A DNA stretch of 64,000 nt from Candidatus Bathyarchaeota archaeon (GCA_026014685.1 JAOZHW010000007.1:310001-374000), one strand, 5' to 3'; counted from the first letter of the stretch, positions 51,003 to 61,467 are shown. Made by a program: numbers and translations. The notes: generated by a model not told the origin, from the letters alone.

Positions 51003-52613
51003 TTAGAAGTCAAGTATCTTCTTGACTGCGTCGTTTTCGACTTCATGCGCCAACGGAATGCCTGTCACTTGCTGTGCAATGTTGCTTAGACTCATCAAGT
51101 CGCCGCGGTTCAGCAAACTCAAGTTCCATTTGCGGTTACCCGCCATCAACTGCTTAAGACCCACACCGACTCTGTCAGTTAGGTACGTGTAGACGCCGAC
51201 ACTTTCCAGCGGGATTTCGCTGTATCGTTTGCCGTATTTGGCTTTAAGCTCTGGGGCAGCTATGAAGAACTTGTCTGGGTTAGCGCCGAACTTGTCCACG
51301 AAGCTCTTGGGCAGTTTGCCTTCAGCTGCGAGTTGTTTGAAGTAGCTGGCTTTCATGGCTGCAGTGATCGGTGAGCGTCCCATCAAAACCGCTTTGACCA
51401 GTGGGCCATCTCCGAAGTTGCTCATGGCGATGGTTTTGAATATGCTGGTTTCTTCTATGAAGCCGCCTGCCATGACGAGGTCAGGAACGTACTTGCCCTT
51501 CTTCTTGAGAATCTGAGCACATTGCAATACGAGTGCTTGGAGGTAGAGAGTTGGGATGCTCATTTCATCCATCATGGGGACTGGGCTCATGCCTGTTCCG
51601 CCTCCTGCACCGTCAAAGCTGAGGGCGTCGATTTTAGCTTCCGAAGCCCATTTCATGGTATAAGCAACTGCGCTGGGTCGGTATGCGCCTGTTTTGAGGA
51701 ACACTTTTTTGGCGCCCTGTTTGCGTAGCCACTCTATGTCTTCTAGAAAGCTTTTCTCTTTGGGGATGCCGACTCTGCTGTGGCGCTCAAAGGTGTTGAA
51801 GACGCCGTCTTTGAAGGCTTGCTGTACTACTGGGTCTTCAGGGTCTGGGATAACGATGTAGCCGCGTTTTTTGAGTAAGATGGCTTTTTCGAGACTTTTT
51901 AGGCGTACTTCTCCGCCGATGGCTTTGGCTCCTTGGCCCCATTTACGTTCGATGATGTTGACTTCAAGTTTAGAAAGTGCGTAGACGTCTATGCCTAAAC
52001 GTTGGTCTTCAACGTTGGTTTGGATGATGACGTCGCCGTATTTTTTATCCCAGAATTTGCGGAAGGAATCGACTCTGCGTTTGAGTTCTGGTGAGTGGGT
52101 GACTTTGCCGCCTGTCAGTTGAGATTCAACATCCATACCTGCGATGTTTTCGCCTATGGTTACTGATACACCTGAGAGGGCTGCGCCTATGGCTAATCCA
52201 TCCCAGTTGGCGCGTGCGACCTCGGTTGAGCCGAAGGCGCCTGTGAGGATGGGCAACTTTAGGGGCATGCCGCCGACTACGACTTCTGTGTTGGCGTTGG
52301 GGAAAATTGCTGCTTCAGATGTTTCTGCTACGCCCTGTGCTTCAAAGAGTCCAGCTTGTATGCTGAAGTGCGACCAGTCTAAGCCGAAGTTTTTGAGGGC
52401 TCCGGCGGTGCTGGTTCCGAATTGGGCTGGTTCGGGGTAGAGGGCTTCTCTTCCTCTAAATGCTGAGAGGCTGATTTCGCACAGGACAGGGCAGTCGCGT
52501 ATGCAGATGGGGCACATGCCGCTGATTGTGCTTGTGTCTTTTACTCTGGTGTTGGTTCCAACGGTTGATTTGCCGTTGAGGTATGAACTGTTTTTGTGTA
52601 CTCGTTCGCTCAT
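51003..52613 (-). CDS. FMN-binding glutamate-synthase-like protein
   Basis: The 536-residue protein has an N-terminal cysteine cluster ('GMCPICIRDCPVLCEI') followed by an FMN TIM-barrel of the glutamate synthase alpha family ('GGAGGGTGMSPVPMMDEMSI', 'LVMAGGFIEETSIFKTIA', 'AVLMGRSPITAA'). It belongs to the archaeal GltB2-like stand-alone synthase domains. Ammonia assimilation is likely, yet the glutaminase part is missing here. The Cys cluster could hold an iron-sulphur cluster. Confidence 0.85.
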   Translation of the reverse strand: MSERVHKNSSYLNGKSTVGTNTRVKDTSTISGMCPICIRDCPVLCEISLSAFRGREALYPEPAQFGTSTAGALKNFGLDWSHFSIQAGLFEAQGVAETSEAAIFPNANTEVVVGGMPLKLPILTGAFGSTEVARANWDGLAIGAALSGVSVTIGENIAGMDVESQLTGGKVTHSPELKRRVDSFRKFWDKKYGDVIIQTNVEDQRLGIDVYALSKLEVNIIERKWGQGAKAIGGEVRLKSLEKAILLKKRGYIVIPDPEDPVVQQAFKDGVFNTFERHSRVGIPKEKSFLEDIEWLRKQGAKKVFLKTGAYRPSAVAYTMKWASEAKIDALSFDGAGGGTGMSPVPMMDEMSIPTLYLQALVLQCAQILKKKGKYVPDLVMAGGFIEETSIFKTIAMSNFGDGPLVKAVLMGRSPITAAMKASYFKQLAAEGKLPKSFVDKFGANPDKFFIAAPELKAKYGKRYSEIPLESVGVYTYLTDRVGVGLKQLMAGNRKWNLSLLNRGDLMSLSNIAQQVTGIPLAHEVENDAVKKILDF

Positions 52614-52797
52614 TTGTTCAATTCTCCAAGTTACCTCAAAGTTAATGTGGTTGCTAGTGCGTTCGTTCAGTATTTAATCCTATTCAACATCATATATACG
52701 AAAAAACGAGTAATTATATGAAATAAATGAAACAGCCGTTCAACACTAGACGTACCATACTAAACAGAAATAAATAGTGAAAAGCGTGAACATTTGT

Positions 52798-53133
52798 CTA
52801 AAAATTCACTAAGGACGCCTCAGAACTTTGCCCACGTAAACACTTGTGGCAAACACAACTGAAAGGCAAATTCTTAGTTGAACAAGTCTCTACGTAGCTG
52901 CATTCTTTGCAGCCAAAGCTCTTCCCGCATCCAATACAAATCTGCTGAAAAACAACTTCATCCCCCAAAATCACGCCGACCGTTTCAATAAGCTTCTCTA
53001 TGTTATTGTAACTCTTAATAGAAAACAAGCCTGCGTTACGGTCATAATCCAAGCCGAGATGGATGAGGCTGACGAATTTTTCTTTCTCCAGCCGCGGAAG
53101 CTTAAACCCTTTGCTGTTCAAAACAATCGTCAT
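52798..53133 (-). CDS. Cysteine-rich protein downstream of RFC large subunit
   Basis: The 111-residue protein has a C-terminal cluster of nine cysteines ('CIGCGKSFGCKECSYVETC', then 'CVCHKC') and an N-terminal alpha/beta part. This suggests a double zinc-binding domain or an iron-sulphur site. It lies four bases after the RFC large subunit stop on the same strand, so the three genes (RFC-S, RFC-L, this one) form one operon. A replication or repair role is suggested only by this. Confidence 0.6.
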   Translation of the reverse strand: MTIVLNSKGFKLPRLEKEKFVSLIHLGLDYDRNAGLFSIKSYNNIEKLIETVGVILGDEVVFQQICIGCGKSFGCKECSYVETCSTKNLPFSCVCHKCLRGQSSEASLVNF

Positions 53134-53137
53134 GACC

Positions 53138-54382
53138 CTAGAACCTGCCCATTGTAACTAAGAAATTAACCTCTTCAGGGGTAAACTTAAACCAAGCCGC
53201 TAAGGGGCTTTTGGGTTTCTTCTGCAAAATCAGCCGAATGTAGGGCACATACTGTTCTCTGGCAATTTGGTGGCTAACGTGGCATTGTGCTCCGATTTTG
53301 CCGCAGATAGCGTCCAGCGTGGTGCGTTTGCCTTTCGTCCAAAACAGAGTTATCACGCGAATAGGGGGAGTAATGAAGGTGAAAGGCTTGTAGGACGCGG
53401 GGTTTACTGCGGAGGCTTCAGCGAGACAGTTGAAGAAGTATTTGAGTAGATGCCAGTTTTCTGTGCCGATTCTTCCACGAAACACATCAGCTTTAGAGAC
53501 AAAGTCGAAGGCTTTGGCGAGTTCAGCGGCATCGGTGTAGCGTTTAGGCAAGTTGTCCGCCACGGAGAGCAAGAAGTCATCGTAGTCCACGTTTGAGTAG
53601 CTAAGCAACCGTGAGGTATCCGCTATTGACTGTGCTGAGAAGAAGCCTCTTAATGTGTCGTCGAAGCTTACGTCTTTGTTGCGGCTACTTAAGGTGAGTG
53701 TGTCTTGGAGCGTTAAGCGGTGGTTTTCTTCGCTAAGACTCTGTAGGTCATTTATGGCTGAGCGTACGTCGCCTTTGCTGTTCTGAGCTATGCGTTCGAG
53801 CGCTTCAAACTCAGCCTTCACACCTTCCAACCGGCATATTTTTTGTAGCAACGCAATGATAAGCGGGATGCGAACCTGATGAAAACGCACAAGCAGACAC
53901 ACTTTTTTGAGAGGCCGCAGCTTCTCTACGTCAGGATCATTTGCAGCCATAATCACGGGCACAAGCGACTCTTCCACGATTTTTAAGATCGCGTTAACGC
54001 CGCCTCTGTCCTCGTTCCCTGCGATGCCGTCCACTTCGTCAAGGAACAACACGTTACCGCCCGCTTTTTTGGCTGCACCTGAAAAGCTGTCCAGCGACGT
54101 GTATGAGGTGGCGGGTTTAGCGACGGCGTTTATGGCTTTTTCTGATCGGGTGTCGCTGGCGTTCATTTCGATAACGTTAAAGTTGAATTCAGATGCAGCA
54201 GCCGTGACCAAGGTTGTTTTGCCGACTCCTGGTGGACCATAGAGCAGCACCGCTTTTTTGGTGTGTTTCTTGTTTTTTAGCCAATCCAGAAATAGGGCTT
54301 TGGCTTCGTCGTTGCCCGTGACATCGGCGATTTTTTTGGGTCGGTACTTTTCAACCCAGAGCAGGTCACTTTGTTTCTGCAT
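53138..54382 (-). CDS. rfcL: Replication factor C large subunit
   Basis: Walker A 'LLYGPPGVGKTTLVTAAASE' and Walker B 'VLFLDEVDGIAG' are clear, with the AAA+ sensor 'DPDVEKLRPLKKVCLLVRFH'. The N-terminus 'DLLWVEKYRPKKIADVTGND' is the RFC box II. The C-terminal collar domain binds the small subunits; the total (414) is short for an archaeal RFC-L, lacking a long PIP tail. It loads the PCNA clamp. It overlaps the small subunit gene by 17 bases. Confidence 0.93.
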   Translation of the reverse strand: MQKQSDLLWVEKYRPKKIADVTGNDEAKALFLDWLKNKKHTKKAVLLYGPPGVGKTTLVTAAASEFNFNVIEMNASDTRSEKAINAVAKPATSYTSLDSFSGAAKKAGGNVLFLDEVDGIAGNEDRGGVNAILKIVEESLVPVIMAANDPDVEKLRPLKKVCLLVRFHQVRIPLIIALLQKICRLEGVKAEFEALERIAQNSKGDVRSAINDLQSLSEENHRLTLQDTLTLSSRNKDVSFDDTLRGFFSAQSIADTSRLLSYSNVDYDDFLLSVADNLPKRYTDAAELAKAFDFVSKADVFRGRIGTENWHLLKYFFNCLAEASAVNPASYKPFTFITPPIRVITLFWTKGKRTTLDAICGKIGAQCHVSHQIAREQYVPYIRLILQKKPKSPLAAWFKFTPEEVNFLVTMGRF

Positions 54383-55379
54383 AACTTTCCTCTATACTTT
54401 TTCCGAACTTGGCAAACTGGGCGAGGAGTGCGCTAAGTTGGATGTCGGTGTTTGCACCTTCAGTTAAGCGGAAGTCGTATTCACCGATGACTTCTGAGAG
54501 TTCGGCTTTCTGTTCAGCGGTTAAATCCGACATTTTGAAGATTTCACGCTGTATTTGCCGTATGATTTCTGTGCCTGAAAAACCGAAGTTACCCATTATG
54601 TCGTACATGGTTTTACGTGCCTCCATAAAGTCCCCGTAGAGCGCTTTTCTAATCATTTTTTGGACTAGCATGGGGCTGGCTTCGCCGATGACAAGCGCCA
54701 CTGTTTTCTCGTCGATGACGCCTTCCTTGTAAGCTGAAGCAGTTTGCAGCGAGTTTATGGCATGCCTTAAGTCGCCTTCAGAAAAGTCTACGATTCGGTC
54801 GGCAGCTTCGGGCACAAGCGTGTAGCCCTCCTTTTTAGCGATACAAATGAGGTGCTCTTTCATGGCCTGTTTGTCTACGCGGCTGAAGCGGAATATGGCA
54901 CAGCGGCTTTGGATGGGTTCGATGATTTTGCTGGATTGGTTGCAGATGAGGATAAATCGGCTGGTGCGGCTGCCAACTTCCATAATGCGGCGCAGGGCGG
55001 TTTGGGCTGGGCCTGTCATTTGGTCGCATTCGTCGAGGATAATTAAGGCGAAGGGGATGTCTCCGCCAAAGCCTGTTCGGCTGTAACGGCTGAAGTCTTT
55101 GATGCGGTCTCGGACGGTGTCGATGCCGCGTTCGTCTGAGGCGTTGAGCTCCAGCGTGAAGCTTTTCCAATTCGGCCCGTAAAGGGTGTGGGCGATGGCG
55201 AGTGCGAGGGTGGTTTTTCCTGTGCCTGGAACGCCTGCGAAAAGGAGGTGGGGCATGGTTTTGGGGTTTTTCATGAATGCTTTGAGGCTTTCGACTATAT
55301 CTTTTAAGCCGACGACTTCGTCAAGCGTTTTGGGGCGGTACTTCTCTACCCACATAAGTGCTTCTTCGGATGTTGCCAT
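54366..55379 (-). CDS. rfcS: Replication factor C small subunit
   Basis: The protein (337 residues) has RFC box II ('LMWVEKYRPKTLDEVVGLKD'), Walker A 'LLFAGVPGTGKTTLALAIAH', Walker B 'LIILDECDQM', sensor 1 'FILICNQSSKIIEPIQSRC' with the SRC motif, and a C-terminal oligomerisation domain. It forms the ring with RFC-L and loads PCNA. It is the first gene of the RFC operon. Confidence 0.95.
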   Translation of the reverse strand: MATSEEALMWVEKYRPKTLDEVVGLKDIVESLKAFMKNPKTMPHLLFAGVPGTGKTTLALAIAHTLYGPNWKSFTLELNASDERGIDTVRDRIKDFSRYSRTGFGGDIPFALIILDECDQMTGPAQTALRRIMEVGSRTSRFILICNQSSKIIEPIQSRCAIFRFSRVDKQAMKEHLICIAKKEGYTLVPEAADRIVDFSEGDLRHAINSLQTASAYKEGVIDEKTVALVIGEASPMLVQKMIRKALYGDFMEARKTMYDIMGNFGFSGTEIIRQIQREIFKMSDLTAEQKAELSEVIGEYDFRLTEGANTDIQLSALLAQFAKFGKSIEESYAETK

Positions 55380-55664
55380 AAACTGGAACCTTCAAGTGGA
55401 ATACTAACATAACCTTTGGGATAATTAATTTAACTTTTCTCTAAAACCTGTTTTTCTACAGTGGATGTAGAGAATTTGCTTTGTACAATTAGCTGGAGTA
55501 ACTGCACTATTCAGGGTATCGTTTTTAATTAATGTCATGTGCAGTTTTTATTGCGAGTAAAAGCTGTAGAGTTGAGTTGTTGATGTTAAGTAACTCTTAA
55601 ATTATGCGCCCCTTCTATTTCTGCTTAGAAGCTAAGCCTATCTAAACCGTCGAGGCGACCCTTT

Positions 55665-56243
55665 ATGTCTGAAATTGGATTAAGAACAAAAATGCTAGTA
55701 AGAGACGTCATGAGCAGCCCCGTCGTAACCATAGACGAGGATGAAACCGCCAACAAAGCAGCCGCAAACATGGATATGAAAGATTTAGGCGCAGTCATAG
55801 TCCAAAACAAAGCAGGCAAATCCATAGGCATCATCACCGAACGCGACCTCGTAAAACGAGTGGTAGCAAAAAACCTCAAACCCGACACGGTGAAAGCTAA
55901 AGAAATCATGACCACTCCGTTAGTCACTATCGAGCCTGAGGCATCCATCACTGACGCGGCAAGACGCATGACAAGGCTGGACATTAGAAGACTTGGCGTC
56001 ATCTACAAAGGTAACCTCGCAGGCATAATTTCAAGCAAAGACATCCTCGGCGTGATGCCTGAGTTAATTGAAATCATGCAGGAAAGACAACGCATCGAAG
56101 GCTCAGCAAGAGTGGAAGACACCGAAGAGGTGCCGCTTTCAGGTTACTGCGACCGATGCAACACCTACTCAGAGAGCCTCAAAGAACGCAACGGACAAAA
56201 CATCTGCGACGAATGCCGCATCGAACTCGAACAAGAAAAGTAA
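55665..56243 (+). CDS. CBS-domain protein with C-terminal zinc ribbon
   Basis: Two CBS units ('VRDVMSSPVVTIDEDETANK' and 'AKEIMTTPLVTIEPEASITD', ending 'DILGVMPELIEIMQERQRIE') bind adenosine nucleotides, and the tail carries a ribbon-like 'CDRCNTYSESLKERNGQNIC' and 'DEC'. CBS pairs with zinc tails are common archaeal regulatory proteins; energy-charge sensing is the usual role. It precedes pyrC. Confidence 0.87.
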   Translation: MSEIGLRTKMLVRDVMSSPVVTIDEDETANKAAANMDMKDLGAVIVQNKAGKSIGIITERDLVKRVVAKNLKPDTVKAKEIMTTPLVTIEPEASITDAARRMTRLDIRRLGVIYKGNLAGIISSKDILGVMPELIEIMQERQRIEGSARVEDTEEVPLSGYCDRCNTYSESLKERNGQNICDECRIELEQEK

Positions 56244-56314
56244 CCCTTCGCGGGTTTTCTATCTTTTTCAAATAACTTTATTTAACTAACCGCCCGCTAA
56301 TTCTATGACCCAAC

Positions 56315-57661
56315 TTGATAGTTGATTCTGTACTCACTAACGCCAAAGCCTACCTAAAAGGCCAAATCACCGACTGTTGCATAGCCATCGAAGAAGGCAA
56401 AATCCAAAAAATCGGCAAAGAAACCCACATGCCCCAAGCAGACGAAAAAACGGATTTGCACAACCTGCTGGTTCTACCGGGATTGATTGATGAGCATGTG
56501 CATCTACGGGATGAGGGCAGGGCTTACAAAGAAGACTTCGCTTCAGGAACCGCGGCTGCTGCGGCTGGCGGCTTTACCACCGTCTTAGACATGCCTAACA
56601 ACGAGCCCGTAACCATGAGTGCCCAAAGCCTTAGAAATCGCATGCAACTTGCACAGCGAAGGCTTCTGGTCAACGTAGGATTCTACTCCGAGTTTCCCAA
56701 AACGTTCCCAGAAATCAAAGAAATCGTCTCAGGGGGCGCGGTTGGGTTCAAACTTTTCATGGGCAACCAAACGGGCGGCGTAAACGTTGACGACGACTCA
56801 GCCCTAAAAGAAGCCCTCAAAGAGGTTGCTGGTCAAAAGGTGCCAGTCGCCGTCCACGCCGAAGACCGCACAATGCTGGCAGCCAATGAGGCGAAACTCA
56901 AGAAAGCTCAAAAAACGGCGCCAGCCGACTACCTGCGAGCCCACACAGAAGAGGTTGAGTTGAAAGCGGTTCAACGTGTCCTCAAACTCATAGAGGGAAC
57001 GGATGTGCAACTGCATTTCTGTCACATCTCCACCAAAGGCGCGCTCGAAGCGATTGCAGGAGCAAAAAAAGCAAGCAAAGCGGTCACCTGCGAGGTTACC
57101 CCTAACCATCTGATGCTATCAAGTGATGATTTGCAAAGATATGGCTCATTGGTGATTATGGCTCCGCCCCTGCGTGACCGACTTCAAGTCGAGGCGCTCT
57201 GGCGCGGTTTAGAAGACGGTGCCGTGGACACTTTGGGCTCAGACCACGCACCCCACACGCTAGAAGAAAAGATGGCAAGCAGCGTCTGGGATGTCAAGGC
57301 AGGTATCCCCGGTTTAGAGGTTACTTTACCACTGATTTTAACGATGGTGCGAAAGAGGCGATTGACGCTTAACCAAGTTGTATCGCTTCTTGCTGAGAAA
57401 CCCGCAGAAATCTACGGCTTAACCGACCGAGGCCGCCTCGAAGCAGGCAAAGCCGCAGACCTAACCATAATCGACTACAATTACCAATTCAAAATCGAAG
57501 CAGCCAAATTCAAAACCAAAGCCAAATTCTCCCCCTACAACGGCTGGGAAGTCAACGGCAAAGTCGCCAAAACCATCGTCAACGGCACAGTTGTCTACGA
57601 AGACGGCGAAATCATCGCGAAGGGCGGCGTTGGCGGAATCGTACGGGGAGGCACCCGGTGA
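56315..57661 (+). CDS. pyrC: Dihydroorotase
   Basis: The 448-residue amidohydrolase has 'PGLIDEHVHLRDEGRAYKED' with its metal-binding HxH, 'PVAVHAEDRT', 'LHFCHISTKGALEAI' and 'LGSDHAPHTLEEK', the standard dihydroorotase I set. It catalyses ring closure of carbamoyl aspartate in pyrimidine synthesis. The start at TTG 56315 has no strong ribosome site and could be leaderless. The Mut7-C gene overlaps its stop by four bases (GTGA). Confidence 0.92.
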   Translation: MIVDSVLTNAKAYLKGQITDCCIAIEEGKIQKIGKETHMPQADEKTDLHNLLVLPGLIDEHVHLRDEGRAYKEDFASGTAAAAAGGFTTVLDMPNNEPVTMSAQSLRNRMQLAQRRLLVNVGFYSEFPKTFPEIKEIVSGGAVGFKLFMGNQTGGVNVDDDSALKEALKEVAGQKVPVAVHAEDRTMLAANEAKLKKAQKTAPADYLRAHTEEVELKAVQRVLKLIEGTDVQLHFCHISTKGALEAIAGAKKASKAVTCEVTPNHLMLSSDDLQRYGSLVIMAPPLRDRLQVEALWRGLEDGAVDTLGSDHAPHTLEEKMASSVWDVKAGIPGLEVTLPLILTMVRKRRLTLNQVVSLLAEKPAEIYGLTDRGRLEAGKAADLTIIDYNYQFKIEAAKFKTKAKFSPYNGWEVNGKVAKTIVNGTVVYEDGEIIAKGGVGGIVRGGTR

Positions 57662-58134
57662 AGTTCCTAGCAGATGGTATGCTGGGGAAACTTGCGCGTT
57701 GGTTACGGATGCTTGGACAAGACGTCAGCTACTCCACACAATTAGGCGATAATGAGTTGTTGGGGTTGGCTAAGGCGGAGGGCAGGGTTTTGTTGACGAA
57801 GGATTTGGAGCTCTACAAGCGCGCGGTGACGCGGGGCTTGGAGGCTTTCTACGTTGAGGGTAAAACTGAGGTAGAGCGGCTGGCGGAGGTTACCAAACGG
57901 TACAGCGTCGATTTAGCGGTGGATATGGATAAAGCGAACTGCCCAATCTGCAACACACCGCTGAAAGCATCGCCTAAAGAGCAACTTAAAGACAAATTAG
58001 AACCCAACACCTACCTTCACTACGACAGGTTCTGGCATTGCCCCAACTGTGGACAAGTCTACTGGCAAGGAGCACACTGGAAACAAATCACAAACACACT
58101 AACACAAGCACATCAAAAAAAGCTCTGCGTCTAG
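57658..58134 (+). CDS. Mut7-C RNase domain protein with zinc ribbon
   Basis: The N-terminal PIN-like Mut7-C domain is seen in 'MKFLADGMLGKLARWLRMLG' with acidic residues at 'LADGM', 'GDNELL', 'LLTKDLELY'. The C-terminal zinc ribbon C-PIC (about 110-113) and C-PNC (about 138-141) are typical of the family. It is probably an RNase; family members act in RNA decay. The gene is coupled with pyrC and starts with GTG 57658. Confidence 0.85.
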   Translation: MKFLADGMLGKLARWLRMLGQDVSYSTQLGDNELLGLAKAEGRVLLTKDLELYKRAVTRGLEAFYVEGKTEVERLAEVTKRYSVDLAVDMDKANCPICNTPLKASPKEQLKDKLEPNTYLHYDRFWHCPNCGQVYWQGAHWKQITNTLTQAHQKKLCV

Positions 58135-58225
58135 CGGGGGCGCCAGACTGTCTTGAGGTTCTCAATTTTCTCGAAGTGTGCTTCGTCTGCGGATAAACCC
58201 AACAGTAACTTTTTCATATAGAGCC

Positions 58226-58268
58226 AAATTTTTCTATATATAAGGGGAGGGGAGGTATCCTCAGAGCA
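58226..58268 (+). promoter_or_regulatory. Dispersed TATA/purine-tract element, copy d
   Basis: AAATTTTTCTATATATAAGG, then GGAGGGGAGGTATCC and CAGAGCA, matches the shared layout. It lies 100-145 bases upstream of gdhA, which has its own TATA-like box (CTTATTTAAC near 58326) closer to the start. Confidence 0.6.
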
Positions 58269-58371
58269 GTTGCGTAACTCGAACATTCAAGTAGAATACA
58301 CTGTGGAGCTTTGACCAAAGCAAGTCTTATTTAACTACCCACAATTATGAATTGAACATAGAAGGCTCTTT

Positions 58372-59622
58372 ATGTCCGAAACACCCAACGCGTTAAACGT
58401 AGCACTTTCTCACCTTAAACTCGCATCAGAAAAACTCAACTTAGACGACGGCTTACAAAAAATGCTAAGCCACGCCAAACGCTCCATAACCGTAAGCATG
58501 GACATCCACCTCGACGACGGCTCGGTAGGCGTCTTCAACGGCATCCGCGTTCAGCACTGGGACGCCCGCGGCCCCTTCAAAGGCGGCATCCGCTTCTACC
58601 CCGACGTAACAGTCGAAGACGTAACCGCGCTTGCGATGCTGATGACTTGGAAATGCGCCATAGCCGACATACCCTTCGGTGGCGCTAAAGGCGGCATATG
58701 TGTGGACAGCAAACAACTCAGCAAACTCGAACTTGAACGCCTAACCCGCCGATACGTCAGCCTCATGTTCGAATACCTCGGGCCACACCGCGACATCCCC
58801 GCACCCGACCTCTACACTGACGCACAAACCATGGCTTGGATAATGGACACCTACAGCCAACTCAAAGGCTACCGCGTCCCCGAAGCTGTAACAGGCAAAC
58901 CGGTGGAGATCGGCGGTTCATGGGGCAGAACCGAAGCCACAGGCAGAGGCGTTGTCCACTGTGTCAAGCAGGCCGCAGCTAACAAGGGACTAAAACTCGG
59001 CGGTGCTTTGGTTGCAATTCAGGGATTTGGCAACGTCGGTTACCATGCAGGGGTGGCTGCTGACGAAATCGGCTGCAGAGTAGTGGCGATTAGCGATAGT
59101 TCAGGCGGTATCTATTGTGCTGATGGTTTAAATCCGCAGGCGGTGTTGGCGCATAAAGAGCAGACGGGGTCAATTCAGAACTATAAGGGCTGTAGAAACA
59201 TAACTAATCAAGAACTGCTGGAACTTCAATGTGACATCCTCATCCCCGCGGCGCTGGAAAACCAAATAACCAGCCAAAACGCGGATAAAATCAAAGCAAA
59301 GCTGGTGGCTGAAGCCGCCAACGAACCCACCACACCCGAAGCGGACCGAATCCTCAACGAGAAAGAAATCTGCCTTATACCCGACATCTTAGCTAACAGC
59401 GGCGGAGTCACCGTGAGCTACTTTGAGTGGGTGCAGAATCTCACGCGGGAGCAGTGGCCGCTTGAAGTCGTCAACCGCAAATTGGAGGAAAAGATGACTA
59501 AAGCGTTTAATGATGTGGAGGCGGTTGTTGCAAGGGAAGAAAGCGACATGCGTACAGGTGCGTTGATGCTGGGCGTGGGCAGAGTGGCAAACGCGATTAA
59601 GACGCTTGGATTGTGGCCTTGA
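58372..59622 (+). CDS. gdhA: Glutamate dehydrogenase
   Basis: The 416-residue protein has 'FKGGIRFYPDVTVEDVTALA', the catalytic lysine in 'IPFGGAKGGICVDSKQLSKL', 'PAPDLYTDAQTMAWIMDTYS' and the nucleotide site 'VAIQGFGNVGYHAGVAADEI'. These fit hexameric GDH of archaea. It interconverts glutamate and 2-oxoglutarate plus ammonia. With the glutamate-synthase-like protein nearby this gives the cell more than one route for nitrogen assimilation. Confidence 0.95.
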   Translation: MSETPNALNVALSHLKLASEKLNLDDGLQKMLSHAKRSITVSMDIHLDDGSVGVFNGIRVQHWDARGPFKGGIRFYPDVTVEDVTALAMLMTWKCAIADIPFGGAKGGICVDSKQLSKLELERLTRRYVSLMFEYLGPHRDIPAPDLYTDAQTMAWIMDTYSQLKGYRVPEAVTGKPVEIGGSWGRTEATGRGVVHCVKQAAANKGLKLGGALVAIQGFGNVGYHAGVAADEIGCRVVAISDSSGGIYCADGLNPQAVLAHKEQTGSIQNYKGCRNITNQELLELQCDILIPAALENQITSQNADKIKAKLVAEAANEPTTPEADRILNEKEICLIPDILANSGGVTVSYFEWVQNLTREQWPLEVVNRKLEEKMTKAFNDVEAVVAREESDMRTGALMLGVGRVANAIKTLGLWP

Positions 59623-59783
59623 AAGCTGTAAGTGCTTGTTTAGTTTTTGAGTCATAATCTGTTAAAAGGCTGGAAATCAAGAAAAACCGCTAACCTGCGG
59701 CTGTATCGACATGATGGGCCTAGAAAAATTTATATGGATAAGGCTGTCATGTTGTTGTTCGCATTAATGGAGGTTTACTTGAT

Positions 59784-61466
59784 TTGTCAACAGCACCAAC
59801 ACAAGCAGGCGGAATACCCATTATGGTTCTCAAAGAAGGCTCAAACCGCAGCCGCGGCAGAGAAGCCCAACACAGCAACATAATGGCTGCCAAAGTTGTC
59901 GCTGAAAGCGTCCGAAGCGCACTCGGCCCCAAAGGCATGGATAAGATGCTGGTCGACAACTTCGGCGATGTAACAATCACAAACGACGGCAGAACCATCC
60001 TTGACGAGATGGATATTCAACATCCAGCCGCCAAGATGATGGTTGAAGTCGCCAAAACCCAAGATAAAGAAGCAGGCGACGGGACAACCAGCAGCGTCAT
60101 CGTTGCAGGTGAACTGCTCAGCCGCGCAGAAGAACTCATAGACAAAAACATCCACCCCACAGTTATTATTGAAGGCTACAAGTTAGCGGCACAGAAAGCC
60201 CTTGCAACACTTGACAAAATCGCCATACCCATTGATTTAAAGAAACCTGATTACCTCAAAAAAGTCGCCATAACCACCATGGGCAGCAAAATTGTTTCTG
60301 AACACAAAGAATACCTTGCTGATATAACCGTTAAAGCGATGCTTGCCGCCGCTGAAAATCAAGGCGACAGCTACAAAGTAGACGTCGATGACGTTAAAGT
60401 GGAAAAGAAAACAGGAGAATCACTCGCCGACACAGCCCTAATCAACGGTATCGTTTTGGATAAAGAAATAGTACACAGCGGCATGCCCAAACGTGTCGAA
60501 AAAGCAAAAATCGCCCTGCTGGACGCTTCACTAGAAAACGAGAAACCAGAACTCGACGCAAAACTCAACATAGAAAACCCCGCCCAAATCGAAGCTTTCC
60601 TTAAACAGGAAGAAGCAATGCTCAAAGCCATGGTTGAAAAAATCGCTTCAACAGGCGCAAACGTGGTTATCTGCCAAAAAGGCATAGATGACATGGCTCA
60701 GCATTTCTTGGCAAGAAAAGGCATAGTTGCGGTACGAAGAGCCAAAAAATCTGACATGGAAAAACTTGCCCGCGCCACAGGTGGAAAAATCATCTCGAAC
60801 ATCGACGCCCTTTCAGCCTCTGACCTCGGTGAAGCCAAACTTGTAGAAGAACGCAAGACAGGCGACGACAAAATGACCTATATCGAGGGCTGCAAGAACC
60901 CAAAATCCGTCACCATACTCATCCGAGGCGGAAACCAACGCTTAACCGCAGAGGCAGAACGCTCAATCCACGATGCACTATGCGTCATCAAAGACCTGCT
61001 TGAAGACCCCCGTGTAGTTGCGGGTGGTGCAGCTCCCGAAATGGAGTTAGCCAGTGTTCTCAAAAAGTATGCTCAAACTTTACCTGGCAGAGAACAGTTT
61101 GCTGTACGAGTGTTTGCTGAAAGCCTCGAAACCATAGCAACTGCCATCGCTGAAAACGCAGGATTAGATCCCGTTGAGTTACTTACTCAGCTTCGTGCAA
61201 GCCACGAGAAGAACCAAACATGGGCAGGCATAAACGTAGCTGAAGGCAAAGTCTCTGACATGACTAAACTAAACGTTTACGAGCCGCTCGCAGTCAAAAA
61301 ACAAATCATAAAATCAGCCACAGAAGCAGCATCCATGATACTCAAAATCGACGACGTCATCTCCGTAGCAAAGATGAAAGCTCCTCCGATGCCACCAGGA
61401 GGAGGCATGCCAGGCGGCGGAATGGGCATGGGCGGAATGGGTGGAATGCCGGGAGGCATGATGTAG
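59784..61466 (+). CDS. Thermosome subunit (group II chaperonin)
   Basis: The 560-residue protein has '[20 protein letters not shown]', '[19 protein letters not shown]' (the ATP site with GDGTT), '[13 protein letters not shown]' and a Gly/Met-rich tail ([15 protein letters not shown]). It is a full-length group II chaperonin subunit. It starts at TTG 59784 with GGAGG upstream. It folds cytosolic proteins and is a heat-shock-type protein. rpoK follows after one base. Confidence 0.96.
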   Translation: MSTAPTQAGGIPIMVLKEGSNRSRGREAQHSNIMAAKVVAESVRSALGPKGMDKMLVDNFGDVTITNDGRTILDEMDIQHPAAKMMVEVAKTQDKEAGDGTTSSVIVAGELLSRAEELIDKNIHPTVIIEGYKLAAQKALATLDKIAIPIDLKKPDYLKKVAITTMGSKIVSEHKEYLADITVKAMLAAAENQGDSYKVDVDDVKVEKKTGESLADTALINGIVLDKEIVHSGMPKRVEKAKIALLDASLENEKPELDAKLNIENPAQIEAFLKQEEAMLKAMVEKIASTGANVVICQKGIDDMAQHFLARKGIVAVRRAKKSDMEKLARATGGKIISNIDALSASDLGEAKLVEERKTGDDKMTYIEGCKNPKSVTILIRGGNQRLTAEAERSIHDALCVIKDLLEDPRVVAGGAAPEMELASVLKKYAQTLPGREQFAVRVFAESLETIATAIAENAGLDPVELLTQLRASHEKNQTWAGINVAEGKVSDMTKLNVYEPLAVKKQIIKSATEAASMILKIDDVISVAKMKAPPMPPGGGMPGGGMGMGGMGGMPGGMM

Positions 61467-61467
61467 A

